In this document: positions 30,153-40,719 of the stretch, piece after piece | Position numbering within the stretch: the stretch's first letter is position 1 | How the letters are laid out: each line of letters begins with the position of its first letter | DNA from: Paraglaciecola sp. L3A3 | Lineage (GTDB): Bacteria > Pseudomonadota > Gammaproteobacteria > Enterobacterales > Alteromonadaceae | NCBI RefSeq assembly: GCF_009796765.1 | Contig: NZ_CP047023.1 | Span: 1,347,501-1,411,500, forward strand | DNA: 64,000 bases | Direction: 5' to 3' | Program-made: the position numbers and the translations under genes | Notes under the pieces: generated by a model | Told to the model about the DNA's origin: nothing | The model's database searches: none | Seen by the model: only the letters and a program-made list of their open reading frames with translations

Positions 30153-32663
30153 GAGCAATTGTTCGATACCGACTTGTTTTATTTTATGTGTTTTTGGTGT
30201 TTGGTGATTACTGTCTATCACTTTTTGTTCAAAATTGTAGCGTTTTAGTACCTCATCTGTGACGTCAACTAAATCCCCGACAGCAGTGACATTCCATAAT
30301 TGTTCTTCTAACAGTTTTGCTTTATGCAAGGCATAAATGCTGACGTAATTTAACTCTGATTGCATAGTTTCAAAATCAGGCCTGCCAGTTCTGGCGATAA
30401 ATACTTTAACAGCAAGAAATTGACCATTCTGCAAAGCATGATTAATAAATTCACGCCTTTGTACCGGTTGAGTAAATTGGCTGGTATATAAACTATGTAT
30501 CGCTTCACCTATCACTGTTTTACTGGGATCAAAAGCAATAAATAATTCACGTGCGACAGGTTTATCACTGGGTTTTATTTTGCTCAGAACATCCGGAATA
30601 AAATCGTGTTTTATCTTAGCGTTTCTGAACAATGCATACAGATTTACTTCATTTTCTTCAGTTTTAAATTGTAAGAATTTAGTTAAGCGGCTTGGAAACG
30701 ACCAAGTGCCAGTCGCATCAGGAATAAATTCCACTCCGTGCTTGCGTAAGAAAAATGCAGTATTAACCACATTATTAGCATAGATATTTCGTAATGCCTC
30801 ACCTATTCCAGGCACTTCTTCTTCATCTCGGTAAGCTTTTAACTTAGAGCGGTTTGCTTTAATTAACGCTTCAAAGAAACGTCGAGCCGTATTGTTTTCT
30901 TCAGTGATAAAGTTTTGTAAGTGGATGACATGGCCATCTTTAGAAATATGTTTGACTAAGTAGGGTAAGTTGGTTAAATCAAATTTGCTGGTCACCATTT
31001 GTAATTGCGGAAAACTAAGATTGACCTTGTTATCGTTACTAGATGCAAAAAAATTGTGCAGTTCTACTCGCAATCCTTTGGTTGAAAAGTCTTCGGTATA
31101 ACCCTCAAACTCTTGTGAGCCAACCGTTACTTTGACCGCGGTACGTAATAAGAATCTGGTCTCTCTGCGTTGATTAAAATATTTAAAGCGATAAACAGTC
31201 ACCAAGGCTGGTGGCTTATTACGAGGATGACCAAATACTTTCAGTTGGGCTAATTGATCCCGTTTGATTTTATTTTTTTGATACTGCTCAGTACTAATAT
31301 TGTCGGTTATATTGGTTAACACCGCTATCTGTTTTAGATTTTTTAGACGTGACATTAGCCTGGGAGAAGGCTTTTGATTTTGTCGTTTGACCGAATCATT
31401 AATAGAGTTCGAAATAGACAAAGGGCGATAACTTTGTTCAGGGCGCATATCAGTTAATTGCAATTTGTACACTCGCCAACTGACTTTTCGCGAGCCATAA
31501 CCTAAAAACAAACCTTTTAATTCAGGTTTGGCTTCTAACTCAGAATGAGAGGCAGAATAAAAATACACTTTTTCATTTTTAATGTGGTTAAACACAAAAA
31601 TAAATATTTCCTGCTGGCCTTTAGGTAAGGACAAAGCTTGTTTTATTCGTTCGGGCGTTAGCAAATAACCGATTTTTAAATCTTGAATTTCATTTGCCCA
31701 ATATTGTATTTCTTCTCTATTACTGTCATTCGCTAAGGCGTATTTAGGAATATACTCGTCGTTTACCTTGTCAATATAAACAGGAATGGATGAAAAGTTA
31801 GGAATATAATATTGTTCGTAAGTTTTATTTTGGATCGCCGTTAAGGTGTTATCTAAATTGACCTTATAACGTCTTTTATTACCGTGAATAAATTGTTTTA
31901 AAAAATTGTCAAAGCTTGGATAAGGCGCATCATCAATACGTTTTAAATAAAGTTTTTGGGCATCTTTAACTTGTTCAATCGCCTCTACTGTATAACTCAC
32001 ACCTTGACGTTTATTCAGGGCGTATTCTTTTTCTAAGCCCCTGAATTGTACGGTTAAACGTTCGTTTACTTTAAATAAATGCTCTTTACCGGCTTTCACT
32101 TTTAAGCCATTGACAGATATGTCTATCGTATTCGCTTGTAAACTTTTGTTCAGTTCGGTAAATATTTCAATATTTACCGAGAAATTCATTCGTTCTTCTT
32201 CTCGTTGATAAAAGCTACCAAACTTAACTAAGGGGGCAACAAAACTTTCTGGTTTTTCTTTTACTTTAGCAGGAGATTTTTTACGTTTAAGGGCGTCTTG
32301 TTGTTCTTTTTTGTGCATTACCCGATAGTTATTTTCGGTATTGGTCGTCGCTTCATACACTCCAATAGTATATTCACCAAAAATACGGACTTGTTTTTCA
32401 AAAGTATCGATGGCCACGTCATCTAAAAAGTGTTGTTTATTTTCATGAGTGTAAAGTCGACACTGACCACTCACTAATCCACGTAAATCAATTAATCGTA
32501 TACAGGGGCGAGCTAGGCGTTTCAGCTCCATTTTTAATAAAAAACGTTTTTGTTTGGGCACAGAAGAAGCGACTTGACTTAACACCTGATTAAACTCAGG
32601 CTCATTAATCATGGGCTTAAGTTCTTCGATTATGTGTTGATATTCTTCTAAGTCTTGGCTCAT
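30144..32663 (-). CDS. Large PilZ-domain protein with two PilZ modules
   Basis: An 839-residue cytoplasmic protein with no membrane segments. Two PilZ-like modules are visible. One has R154-x3-R158 and D181-I-S-V-N-G (about 150-250). The other has QRRETRFLLR and DFSTKGL (about 495-600). These are the RxxxR and (D/N)xSxxG motifs that bind cyclic di-GMP. The regions before and after are not recognisable and together exceed 500 residues. Similar large PilZ proteins lie between serB and radA in Shewanella and relatives. Function is unknown; a c-di-GMP-responsive role in motility or surface behaviour is a guess. Confidence 0.8.
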   Translation of the reverse strand: MSQDLEEYQHIIEELKPMINEPEFNQVLSQVASSVPKQKRFLLKMELKRLARPCIRLIDLRGLVSGQCRLYTHENKQHFLDDVAIDTFEKQVRIFGEYTIGVYEATTNTENNYRVMHKKEQQDALKRKKSPAKVKEKPESFVAPLVKFGSFYQREEERMNFSVNIEIFTELNKSLQANTIDISVNGLKVKAGKEHLFKVNERLTVQFRGLEKEYALNKRQGVSYTVEAIEQVKDAQKLYLKRIDDAPYPSFDNFLKQFIHGNKRRYKVNLDNTLTAIQNKTYEQYYIPNFSSIPVYIDKVNDEYIPKYALANDSNREEIQYWANEIQDLKIGYLLTPERIKQALSLPKGQQEIFIFVFNHIKNEKVYFYSASHSELEAKPELKGLFLGYGSRKVSWRVYKLQLTDMRPEQSYRPLSISNSINDSVKRQNQKPSPRLMSRLKNLKQIAVLTNITDNISTEQYQKNKIKRDQLAQLKVFGHPRNKPPALVTVYRFKYFNQRRETRFLLRTAVKVTVGSQEFEGYTEDFSTKGLRVELHNFFASSNDNKVNLSFPQLQMVTSKFDLTNLPYLVKHISKDGHVIHLQNFITEENNTARRFFEALIKANRSKLKAYRDEEEVPGIGEALRNIYANNVVNTAFFLRKHGVEFIPDATGTWSFPSRLTKFLQFKTEENEVNLYALFRNAKIKHDFIPDVLSKIKPSDKPVARELFIAFDPSKTVIGEAIHSLYTSQFTQPVQRREFINHALQNGQFLAVKVFIARTGRPDFETMQSELNYVSIYALHKAKLLEEQLWNVTAVGDLVDVTDEVLKRYNFEQKVIDSNHQTPKTHKIKQVGIEQLLKT

Positions 32664-32850
32664 GTCACCTGGATTAAGTATGCTATAGGGCTAAATTAGC
32701 TCTGGGATTAAACACCTAGTTAACTAGTTATCGACAGAAAACTAAAAAACTATCACCTGTAAACTCAACAGTTATACATTTGTTATGTAAAATACGATAT
32801 TCCCTTAGGGTTAAGCAACCCTTAAATTCAAGGTAGAAAAGATTAAAAAT

Positions 32851-34215
32851 ATGGCTAAACGTAAAACCGCGTATGTGTGCTCTGATTGTGGCGCTGAATA
32901 TCCTCGTTGGCAGGGGCAGTGTAATGATTGTAATGCATGGAATACTATTACTGAGTTTGTTGTGTCTGCAAGCAAGTCAAATCATAGTCATCAGGCTGGT
33001 GGTTATTCAGGTCAAACCCAAGCAAAAGTAGAAACATTAGAAAGTATCGATTTGGCAGCATTGCCTAGGTTTGCTTCTGGCTATAAAGAATTAGACCGTG
33101 TTTTAGGTGGAGGCATAGTGCCGGGATCTGCCATGTTAATTGGTGGCTCTCCAGGTGCGGGTAAAAGTACTATGTTGCTGCAAGTTATGTGTCAAATGGC
33201 AGGCAACAGAAATGCCTTGTACGTAACAGGCGAAGAGTCTCTACAACAAGTGGCAATGCGAGCGCAAAGGCTAGGGCTGGCAAAGGATAAATTGAAATTA
33301 TTAGCTGAAACTAATGTGGATATTATTTGTGATTTGGCTTTACAACATAAACCTGAATTAATGGTAATCGATTCTATCCAAGTTATGCAGGTTGCCGATG
33401 TGCAATCTGCTCCGGGCAGTGTTTCCCAAGTTAGAGAAAGTGCCGCTTACCTCACTCGTTTTGCTAAACAAAATCATATTGCTATGTTTCTAGTGGGACA
33501 TGTCACTAAAGATGGAAGTTTAGCTGGGCCTAAGGTTTTAGAGCATTGTATCGATTGTTCGATGATGTTGGAGGGGGAAAGTGATAGTCGATATCGCACC
33601 CTTAGAAGTCAAAAGAATCGCTTTGGTGCCGTCAATGAATTAGGTGTTTTTGCAATGACCGAAAAAGGTCTTAAAGAGGTCAATAACCCTTCAGCTATCT
33701 TTTTGAGTCGCGACGAACAACAATCTCCTGGCAGTATTGTGATGGTTGTATGGGAAGGTACTCGCCCCCTCTTGGTGGAAATTCAAGCGTTGGTTGATTA
33801 TTCTCAAATGGCCAATGTTAGGCGAGTCGCGATTGGTTTGGATCAAAATCGTTTATCCATGTTATTGGCTGTTTTGCATAGGCATGGCAATGTACAGATG
33901 AATGATCAAGATGTATTTGCCAATGTGGTGGGTGGAGTAAAAGTGGCAGAAACGAGTGCTGATTTGGCTTTGTTATTAGCTATCGTTTCTAGTTTTCAAA
34001 ATAAAACCCTAGATAGACAACTGATTGCTTTTGGAGAAGTTGGTTTAGCAGGTGAAATTAGACCTGTACCTAATGGCTCAGAAAGGATAAGTGAAGCCGC
34101 CAAACATGGTTTTAAGCGAGCCATAGTACCTAAAGCGAATGTACCAAAACAAGGTATGACAGGTATTGAGATTATTGGTGTTTCTAGGTTATCAGAAGCC
34201 CTTGAGGCCTTGTAG
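32851..34215 (+). CDS. radA: DNA repair protein RadA (Sms)
   Basis: A 454-residue RecA-like ATPase that drives branch migration in recombinational repair. The N-terminal zinc finger has C10, C13, C24 and C27, followed by Walker A (GGSPGAGKST, about 98-107), the RadA-specific KNRFG motif, and a C-terminal Lon-like domain (GEVGLAGEIRPVPNGSERISEA). Length and order are standard. A strong AAGGTAGAAAAG-type leader precedes the ATG. It is divergent from the PilZ gene. Confidence 0.97.
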   Translation: MAKRKTAYVCSDCGAEYPRWQGQCNDCNAWNTITEFVVSASKSNHSHQAGGYSGQTQAKVETLESIDLAALPRFASGYKELDRVLGGGIVPGSAMLIGGSPGAGKSTMLLQVMCQMAGNRNALYVTGEESLQQVAMRAQRLGLAKDKLKLLAETNVDIICDLALQHKPELMVIDSIQVMQVADVQSAPGSVSQVRESAAYLTRFAKQNHIAMFLVGHVTKDGSLAGPKVLEHCIDCSMMLEGESDSRYRTLRSQKNRFGAVNELGVFAMTEKGLKEVNNPSAIFLSRDEQQSPGSIVMVVWEGTRPLLVEIQALVDYSQMANVRRVAIGLDQNRLSMLLAVLHRHGNVQMNDQDVFANVVGGVKVAETSADLALLLAIVSSFQNKTLDRQLIAFGEVGLAGEIRPVPNGSERISEAAKHGFKRAIVPKANVPKQGMTGIEIIGVSRLSEALEAL

Positions 34216-34282
34216 CTGTTTTTGTGCTTAAAGTGTGAATTTAATGCCCTTACTTGTGCCTGTAAACTCGTTTTCAGCTTGT

Positions 34283-35131
34283 TTAATAAGCGCGTTTAAT
34301 GTGTTCATGTAAGGTACTTAATTCAGCGTCCAATAAACGGTTGATTGAATCCATAGCTTGACTGGCTGCAGAGAAATACTGCTCAGTACTAATGTTAACC
34401 TGATTGACTTCTAATAACTCTGTCTGCAGTAAGTTAGTAAAACTTTGGCATTTGTTTCTGGCGTGATTAATTAATGGTAATTGTTCACTGCCATTCCTTT
34501 CAAGGTAGCTAAATATTCTGTTCGATAGTTCAGGTATTTTGGTAGCCAGATAACCTATTTTTACTTTATCCACTTGGGTGCAAGTACCTCTTGCCACTAT
34601 GGCGACACCTACCGCTCGAGCTTGGCCCACATATTCGGCAGTAAAAGGTAACTCTTGCCATAACACTGAGCTATTAGATGTGCCTTTAAAAGATTTTTTG
34701 TTGAATGCTCTATGCTCAGAAATATCTTCAAATAAATACAATAAGTTGGTTATCAAGTTAGTGTGCTGATTAAAACTGGTTGTTAAGTCCAACTGTTTAT
34801 ATTGTTTTTTTAATCTTTGCCAGTGATCTAAATATCCAATCCAACGGCCTTGTTGCATTAAAAAAGGCTCATTGTTTAATTTTTCAATGACGGGTTGCAG
34901 GGTATTGTCAATACTGGTTAATACATTAAGGGCTTTTTCATCACCTTGAATATAAGCTGCACACATACCTCTGTGTTTTTGGGTAAAGGCAATAATGGTT
35001 TTTAATTGTAATAGCTGGGATATCAGTGTTTGTTGTTGTTGCCACTGACGTTTTTTTGTCTGAGTAATGTAGGCAATAATGATGACACAGGCCACACTAA
35101 TAATAGCGATCCCAAATATTGTCTCTAGCAT
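34283..35131 (-). CDS. Membrane-anchored NIT-like (nitrate/nitrite-sensing type) helical protein
   Basis: A 282-residue protein with one N-terminal membrane segment (about 3-23) and a long helical domain. The sequence FTQKHRGMCAAYIQGDEKAL resembles the RERGLSAAYL signature of NIT domains, a class of ligand-sensing helical bundles, and the PFTAEYVGQARAVGVAIVARG stretch also fits. No output domain is attached. The ATG at 35131 overlaps the frame-corrected end of the upstream chemoreceptor (ATGCTAG), so I infer it supplies a sensory domain to that receptor, which has none. Ligand unknown; NIT assignment is by eye. Confidence 0.6.
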   Translation of the reverse strand: MLETIFGIAIISVACVIIIAYITQTKKRQWQQQQTLISQLLQLKTIIAFTQKHRGMCAAYIQGDEKALNVLTSIDNTLQPVIEKLNNEPFLMQQGRWIGYLDHWQRLKKQYKQLDLTTSFNQHTNLITNLLYLFEDISEHRAFNKKSFKGTSNSSVLWQELPFTAEYVGQARAVGVAIVARGTCTQVDKVKIGYLATKIPELSNRIFSYLERNGSEQLPLINHARNKCQSFTNLLQTELLEVNQVNISTEQYFSAASQAMDSINRLLDAELSTLHEHIKRAY

Positions 35132-35173
35132 AATTTGTGATCCTTTTGACTACCTGTAATGTTACTTAGATGA

Positions 35174-36286
35174 CTAGAAAGTTGATTTGTTTGTTTGGCT
35201 ATTTCGGCATTCTGTTGGGCTATTTTTTACTACTTCATTTAAGTGATTAGAAATATCTTCAGTGACTAGTCTTTGCTGCTCTGCGTTATCTGAGACTATT
35301 TTTACTTGCTGTTGCACTCGCTCTGATTCTGTATATATATTCTTTAAAATACGATTAGCATCGTCAGATTTTTCAGCACAGCTTTCAGTTAACTGAAATA
35401 CTTTAGACATATTGTTGCTGACATTCGCACTTTTAGTTTGTACTGCTTGTATGCTGCTAATGATACTCGTTGCTGTGTTTTTACTGACAGCCGCTAAGTT
35501 TCTTACTTCATCAGCGACAACAGCAAAACCTCGGCCTTGTTCGCCGGCCCTAGCCGCCTCTATGGAGGCATTAAGAGCCAATAAATTAGTTTGTTCTGCT
35601 ATTTTTTCAATTGCGCTGGTGAGGGCAAAGACTTGTTGGGTATTTTTATTCAGTTCGTCTATTGCAACTAAGGTATCAGACGCTTCTTGTTTTACTTTGA
35701 CAATTTCTTCGGTTAATACAGAAAGTTGTGTATGACCATTTTCAGCCAGTTGACTTGTATTTGTTGTTGCCTTGTTAAGTGTCTCCATTTTTGCTGTGAC
35801 CTCAGATAAAGCTGCACCCATTTGTTTGATCGCGACGGCACTGAGGTGGGTGGATTCAGATTGTTTATCGACATTTTCAGCTAATGTGTGAGATGAGAGA
35901 CTGACTTGTTGTGAAGAATAATGTATTTCTGATATTTGTTCTGATAAAGCATTTTTGGTTCGATTAGATTCTCTAAATAAAGAGCTCAATTTGTCTAATA
36001 TGAGATTTAAAAATAGAAAAGTAGAATCAAAGTTTTGAATGTTTCTTGTGTCGGGATCAAATTCTATTAACCCAGTGTGAAGTGAAGTTAAGTCACGTTG
36101 AACACAAAGGCTTAATGATAGTATGAGCCATGCCAGTAATAAACCCACAGTGATGCGTAAATATTCGTGGGTAATAAATTGGGTCGAAACTAATACCACT
36201 ATGCCTGAAACAACAAATAAGCCTATAAGTATTAACCCTAATTTTATCCCCAATAATTTTAGCAGCAAATGTATAGGCAATGTCAT
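35174..36286 (-). CDS. Methyl-accepting chemotaxis protein without sensory domain; C-terminus frameshifted
   Basis: Two membrane segments (about 9-33 and 43-62) are separated by only about ten residues, so there is no periplasmic domain. A cytoplasmic signalling region follows, with the conserved tip [32 protein letters not shown]. No clear HAMP is visible. As it stands the protein has 370 residues, the last 16 of them unlike a receptor. Removing one base from the A6 tract at 35223-35228 (T6 on the plus strand) restores a heptad-like tail of 32 residues and a 386-residue protein stopping at 35125-35127. That stop overlaps the NIT-like gene start. A sequencing error, a real mutation or slippage are all possible. 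Confidence 0.85.
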   Translation of the reverse strand: MTLPIHLLLKLLGIKLGLILIGLFVVSGIVVLVSTQFITHEYLRITVGLLLAWLILSLSLCVQRDLTSLHTGLIEFDPDTRNIQNFDSTFLFLNLILDKLSSLFRESNRTKNALSEQISEIHYSSQQVSLSSHTLAENVDKQSESTHLSAVAIKQMGAALSEVTAKMETLNKATTNTSQLAENGHTQLSVLTEEIVKVKQEASDTLVAIDELNKNTQQVFALTSAIEKIAEQTNLLALNASIEAARAGEQGRGFAVVADEVRNLAAVSKNTATSIISSIQAVQTKSANVSNNMSKVFQLTESCAEKSDDANRILKNIYTESERVQQQVKIVSDNAEQQRLVTEDISNHLNEVVKNSPTECRNSQTNKSTF

Positions 36287-36509
36287 GAATGGGTTCTTAA
36301 AAAAAGAATTAAATAGAAATGACTAAAAGCAATTAATGTTCCATTTGGGAAGTGATATCTAACATATTGTTTTATATGAATAATAACAATTTTTTCATGA
36401 GGTTTGTTTATGGTTTGAATTTATTGTTCTTGCACTTGTTTGGTGAAGTGGTGAATTTTTTTGCACTAAAAAAGAGATTAAATTCTTAGCTAATCAGTTG
36501 CTTAATTTC

Positions 36510-36518
36510 TGCTATAAT
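36510..36518 (+). promoter_or_regulatory. Extended -10 promoter of ygiQ
   Basis: TGCTATAAT is a perfect extended -10 element. Transcription would begin near 36525, only about 6 bases before the ATG at 36531, which supports the later ATG at 36555 as the ygiQ start. No good -35 is seen, as is common with extended -10 promoters. Confidence 0.65.
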
Positions 36519-36554
36519 CGACGGGTTTTTATGAATCGCTTTTTGAGACAATCC

Positions 36555-38849
36555 ATGCCGACTATCCAACCCGCCTCTAGAACTAAAATTATCCCCCGTA
36601 TGAAAGCGGAACGAGGATTATTTTCTTTTCCCAAATATTGGGCAGAGTGTTTTGAACCTGCACCATTTTTGCCTATGTCCCGTAAAGAAATGGACCAATT
36701 GGGTTGGGATAGTTGTGACATCATAATCGTCACAGGCGATGCCTATATTGACCATCCAAGTTTTGGTATGGCTGTGATCGGTCGAACGCTTGAAGCACAA
36801 GGTTTTAGAGTGGGAATTATTTCTCAACCTAATTGGCACTCTAAAGCAGATTTTATGCAGTTGGGCGAACCCAATTTATTTTTTGGGGTAACCGCGGGCA
36901 ACATGGATTCGATGATCAATCGTTATACTGCCGATCGCAAACTTCGCCATGATGATGCTTATACTGCGAATAATGAAGGGGGGAAACGCCCTGACCGAGC
37001 TGTGACTGTGTATACCCAAAGGTGTAAAGAAGCTTATAAAAAACCTGTTGTAATTGGTGGTATCGAAGCCAGCTTGCGTCGTATCGCTCATTACGATTAT
37101 TGGTCTGACAAAGTACGTCGAAGTGTTTTATTTGATTCAAAAGCCGATATGTTGATGTTTGGTAATGCCGAGCGGCCACTAATAGAAATGGCTCATAGAT
37201 TTGCATCTGGTGAAACCATAGATCAAATGCAAGATATTCGTGGCACGGCAGTATTGCGCAGAGAGCCCTTACCCGGTTGGCAAGGCGTCGATTCAACTCA
37301 CCTTGATGTGATTGGAAAAATTGATCCTGTTATTAGTCCATACGAAAATATCGAAGATAAATGTGCTGTTTCATCTGAAGCAGAAAAACAAGCGGCGATT
37401 GACGCAGAAAAAGCTAAACCTATCGTTGTGCAGCCATTTACATCGAAAACTCAAAGGCGTAAACCGTGGGATAAAACTTACGTATTGTTGCCGCCTTACG
37501 ATATGGTGCGTGCTGAAAAAACACTTTACGCTCATACATCGAGAATTTTACATAAAGAAACCAATCCAGGTTGTGCTAGAGCATTAGCACAGCGACATGG
37601 TGATAGAATAGTCTGGATCAATCCACCGGCGTTTCCACTTGAAACCGAAGAGATGGATGCCGTGTTTGATTTACCTTATGCACGTGTTCCACATCCTAGT
37701 TATGGTAAAGCCAAAATACCCGCTTACGATATGATTAAAACGTCGGTAAATATCATGCGTGGTTGTTTTGGTGGCTGTACTTTTTGTTCGATTACCGAAC
37801 ACGAGGGAAGGGTGATCCAAAGCCGTTCTGAAGAATCTATTATTCGTGAAATCGAAAATATTCGCGATAAAGTACCAGGCTTTACTGGGGTTATTTCTGA
37901 TCTGGGCGGTCCAACTGCCAATATGTACAAGTTACGTTGTAAGAGTCCTAAAGCCGAACAAGCTTGTCGACGTTTGTCTTGTGTATGGCCTGAAATTTGT
38001 GGCCACTTAGATACCGATCAATCACCTACCACAAACTTGTATCGTCAAGCTAGAAAGGTAGAGGGAGTTAAAAAAGTTCTGATTGCTTCGGGTGTACGTT
38101 ATGACTTGGCAATTGAAGATCCTGAGTATGTAAAAGAATTAGTCACTCACCATGTAGGTGGCTATCTAAAAATTGCGCCTGAGCATACGGAAAAAGCCCC
38201 TCTTGATAAAATGATGAAACCGGGTATGGGCACATACGATAGGTTTAAAGTGTTATTCGATAAATACACTAAAGAAGCGGGTAAAGAGCAATTTTTGATC
38301 CCTTACTTTATTTCAGCTCACCCAGGCACTAAAGACGAAGACATGCTGAATTTGGCTCTATGGTTAAAAGAACGCAACTTCAAACTGGATCAAGTACAGA
38401 ACTTTTATCCGTCACCTATGGCTAATGCCACTACTATGTATCACACCAATAAAAACCCGATACATAAAGTGAATCATAAAAGTGAAATTGTAGAAGTGCC
38501 TAAAGGTGAAATTCAAAGGCGTTTACATAGAGCCTTTTTACGTTACCACGATCCGGCAAACTGGCCCATGTTACGTAAAGCGTTAACAGAGATGGGCAAG
38601 GCCTATTTAATTGGAAATGGACCTAAATGTTTGGTGCCAACTGAAAGTCGTAATGAACTTCGTGGCAGAGATCAAAAAGCCTATGCCAAACGTTCGGTGA
38701 ATAAAGCGCATGCTAAGGGTAAAAATCCTAATGCTGCACGGGCGCAAAAAGGCTTAACTCGATTCAGTGATAATCAGCCCCATAATGACGCAGCAAATAA
38801 AAGTAATGGGGCGAATAAGTCCAAAGCGGGAGGCAAAGCTAAACGTTAG
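36555..38849 (+). CDS. ygiQ: YgiQ family radical SAM protein
   Basis: A 764-residue protein from the ATG at 36555, which has GAGA six bases upstream; the frame is open further upstream, but the promoter lies there. The N-terminal UPF0313 block ([34 protein letters not shown]) is followed by a radical SAM core with the cluster-binding CxxxCxxC (C404, C408, C411, in CFGGCTFC), and a basic, low-complexity tail (about 720-764). The reaction catalysed by YgiQ is not known. It stands alone with its own promoter and terminator. Confidence 0.93.
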   Translation: MPTIQPASRTKIIPRMKAERGLFSFPKYWAECFEPAPFLPMSRKEMDQLGWDSCDIIIVTGDAYIDHPSFGMAVIGRTLEAQGFRVGIISQPNWHSKADFMQLGEPNLFFGVTAGNMDSMINRYTADRKLRHDDAYTANNEGGKRPDRAVTVYTQRCKEAYKKPVVIGGIEASLRRIAHYDYWSDKVRRSVLFDSKADMLMFGNAERPLIEMAHRFASGETIDQMQDIRGTAVLRREPLPGWQGVDSTHLDVIGKIDPVISPYENIEDKCAVSSEAEKQAAIDAEKAKPIVVQPFTSKTQRRKPWDKTYVLLPPYDMVRAEKTLYAHTSRILHKETNPGCARALAQRHGDRIVWINPPAFPLETEEMDAVFDLPYARVPHPSYGKAKIPAYDMIKTSVNIMRGCFGGCTFCSITEHEGRVIQSRSEESIIREIENIRDKVPGFTGVISDLGGPTANMYKLRCKSPKAEQACRRLSCVWPEICGHLDTDQSPTTNLYRQARKVEGVKKVLIASGVRYDLAIEDPEYVKELVTHHVGGYLKIAPEHTEKAPLDKMMKPGMGTYDRFKVLFDKYTKEAGKEQFLIPYFISAHPGTKDEDMLNLALWLKERNFKLDQVQNFYPSPMANATTMYHTNKNPIHKVNHKSEIVEVPKGEIQRRLHRAFLRYHDPANWPMLRKALTEMGKAYLIGNGPKCLVPTESRNELRGRDQKAYAKRSVNKAHAKGKNPNAARAQKGLTRFSDNQPHNDAANKSNGANKSKAGGKAKR

Positions 38850-38867
38850 TAGTTGATACAAATAATG

Positions 38868-38895
38868 AAAAAAGAGGCCTTGGTCTCTTTTTTTA
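38868..38895 (+). terminator. Rho-independent terminator of ygiQ
   Basis: A stem AAAGAGGCC/GGTCTCTTT (one G-U pair, 2-base gap in the loop) is followed by a T7 tract, 20 bp after the ygiQ stop. Confidence 0.8.
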
Positions 38896-38981
38896 TAAGT
38901 ACCTTTGAAGCGTCATTGGTATTTTCCAGAATACAGGTTTGTTAAGCTAGTCACTTTTGTTTGTTTCGGAGCCCAAGTTTT

Positions 38982-40532
38982 ATGTCTACAGAGTCATGTG
39001 TGAGTTGCAAGGGAGCGTCTTTATTTGGTAAATGCTTATTGTTAGTGATGGCCTGTATTACAAGCTTTTCTAGTCTTGCTAAATACACCGATATATTTAC
39101 TGAGCATAAAATTGTGGTGCCTTTTAATGTCACTCAGGCTGTTTTAGCCGTGGATCTTTTACCCAAAGCTGGGATTGAGTTACTTGTTGTGGGGGTGGAC
39201 GATAACCTTCAGCGGAAACTGACAATATATGCGATCGATGAAACAGCCAGTTATAAAGCTATGGATACTATTGATATACCTGCAAGCTTTTTTGCTTTTG
39301 ATCTAGGTGAAGAAAACGCAGAAGGTTTAAAAAGTTTATATTTTTTGACTAAATCAGAGGTTAAAAAATATATTCCTGCTCATATGAATCATGCTGCTAG
39401 TTTGCAAATTGAGCAAGCTGTGTCATCTATGTATTTAAGCGATAAGTCTGATGCATTTGAGCATATCAATTTTGTTTTGGATGTAAATGATGATGGTCAA
39501 GATGACATAGTCTTACCTCATTTTGAACAGTTGAACCTGTGGTTAACTGATTGCTGTACTAAAAGGCATGTCCAGCATTTACCTATAACGGCTAGGTTAC
39601 AATTAAAAAATAGTCAATTTAGGTATTTCGATGCCGATTTGTTTTTCCAAGATATGAACTTGGATAATAAAACAGACATAGTTTATTTGTCTGAAGGAAA
39701 AGTGGTTACTCACTTGCAAAATGCAGATATGCAATTTGATTTTCAAGCCCAATATATCGATATTGTTAAGTCGGTGTCAGCTTATGAGTGGTGGGATATT
39801 ACCGACGAAAATGGCCAAGAGCTTGATCAAAGTCATTTAACCTACAGAAAGCTGGATACAGTAAGAGACATTAATGGCGATAAAATTCCTGATTTAGTGG
39901 TTAAGTACACACAAAGCTCTGGCGTACTAGATAAAACCATTGATTACGAATTTTATTATGGCAGCTATCAAGACGGTAAACTCAGCTACCCTAAACAACT
40001 TTCTAGCAAAGTAACGTCTAAAGATACCTTAACTGACTTGCATTTAGTTGATCTACAAAATGATGGAAAACTTGAGGTATTAGTGTCTTCTTTTGATATT
40101 GGCCTTGCTCAAATCATCAGTGCATTAATGTCTGGCAGTATTGACCAAGATACTATGATTTTTATAATGGATGAGCAGGGACTATTTGTCGAAAAGCCTA
40201 TTGTTAATCAAGAGGTCGAATTAACCTTTAGTTTGTCATCGGGTAATTCTGGAGAGCCATTAGTCAAGATATCAGACATTAATGGTGACAAACACAAAGA
40301 TTTAGTTTTTTCAGATGGCACAGATGTGCTTAAAGTATTATATGCCACCCCTGAGGATAAAAGGCCTTTCAGCAGGCGTGCCGTTAGACAAAAATTACAG
40401 ATACCCCAAAATGCAGAAGAAGTATTAGTCGATGATCTAAATGGTGACGAAAAAACCGATTTTATTTTTCATTTTGGCCCGAGTGACGGGCCAGAAAAAA
40501 TGCGTGAAATATCTATCTTGTTGGCTAAATAA
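38982..40532 (+). CDS. Secreted FG-GAP/VCBS-repeat protein
   Basis: I take the ATG at 38982, with GGAG upstream, rather than the TTG at 38961, giving 516 residues. A signal peptide (hydrophobic LLLVMACITSF segment, cleavage near SLA-KY) precedes a series of FG-GAP-like repeats marked by Asp-rich calcium-loop sequences: VNDDGQDDIV, MNLDNKTDIV, INGDKIPDLV, LQNDGKLEVL, INGDKHKDLV and LNGDEKTDFI. Such repeats build integrin-alpha-like beta-propellers, so a seven-bladed periplasmic or surface propeller is likely. Binding partner unknown. It stands alone between ygiQ and the DUF1330 gene. Confidence 0.8.
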   Translation: MSTESCVSCKGASLFGKCLLLVMACITSFSSLAKYTDIFTEHKIVVPFNVTQAVLAVDLLPKAGIELLVVGVDDNLQRKLTIYAIDETASYKAMDTIDIPASFFAFDLGEENAEGLKSLYFLTKSEVKKYIPAHMNHAASLQIEQAVSSMYLSDKSDAFEHINFVLDVNDDGQDDIVLPHFEQLNLWLTDCCTKRHVQHLPITARLQLKNSQFRYFDADLFFQDMNLDNKTDIVYLSEGKVVTHLQNADMQFDFQAQYIDIVKSVSAYEWWDITDENGQELDQSHLTYRKLDTVRDINGDKIPDLVVKYTQSSGVLDKTIDYEFYYGSYQDGKLSYPKQLSSKVTSKDTLTDLHLVDLQNDGKLEVLVSSFDIGLAQIISALMSGSIDQDTMIFIMDEQGLFVEKPIVNQEVELTFSLSSGNSGEPLVKISDINGDKHKDLVFSDGTDVLKVLYATPEDKRPFSRRAVRQKLQIPQNAEEVLVDDLNGDEKTDFIFHFGPSDGPEKMREISILLAK

Positions 40533-40719
40533 TATTGGTCAAGTAGAACTTGCCGCTCCCGAGTTCAGTTGCTAGTGCAAAGTGCTATTGACGTAAGTTT
40601 CAATCGGCACCACTAAACCAAGATTGAGTTTGTTTTTTTAAAGACTGAATTATAGCCATTGTTAATGCTGGCAAATTTAGTCTGAGTATTAGCTAAACCC
40701 ATTTTCTATTCCAAATCGC

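Noticed and set aside
32800..32826. Hairpin TTAGGGTT/AACCCTTAA before radA
   Set aside because: Short stem, no U tract, no known leader function for radA; it may be chance.
36916..37296. 126-residue open frame antisense to ygiQ
   Set aside because: It overlaps a well-conserved gene and has no supporting signals.
40545..40580. CCCGAGTTCAG resembling the MITE end
   Set aside because: Only about 11 bases match and there is no second end or target duplication nearby.
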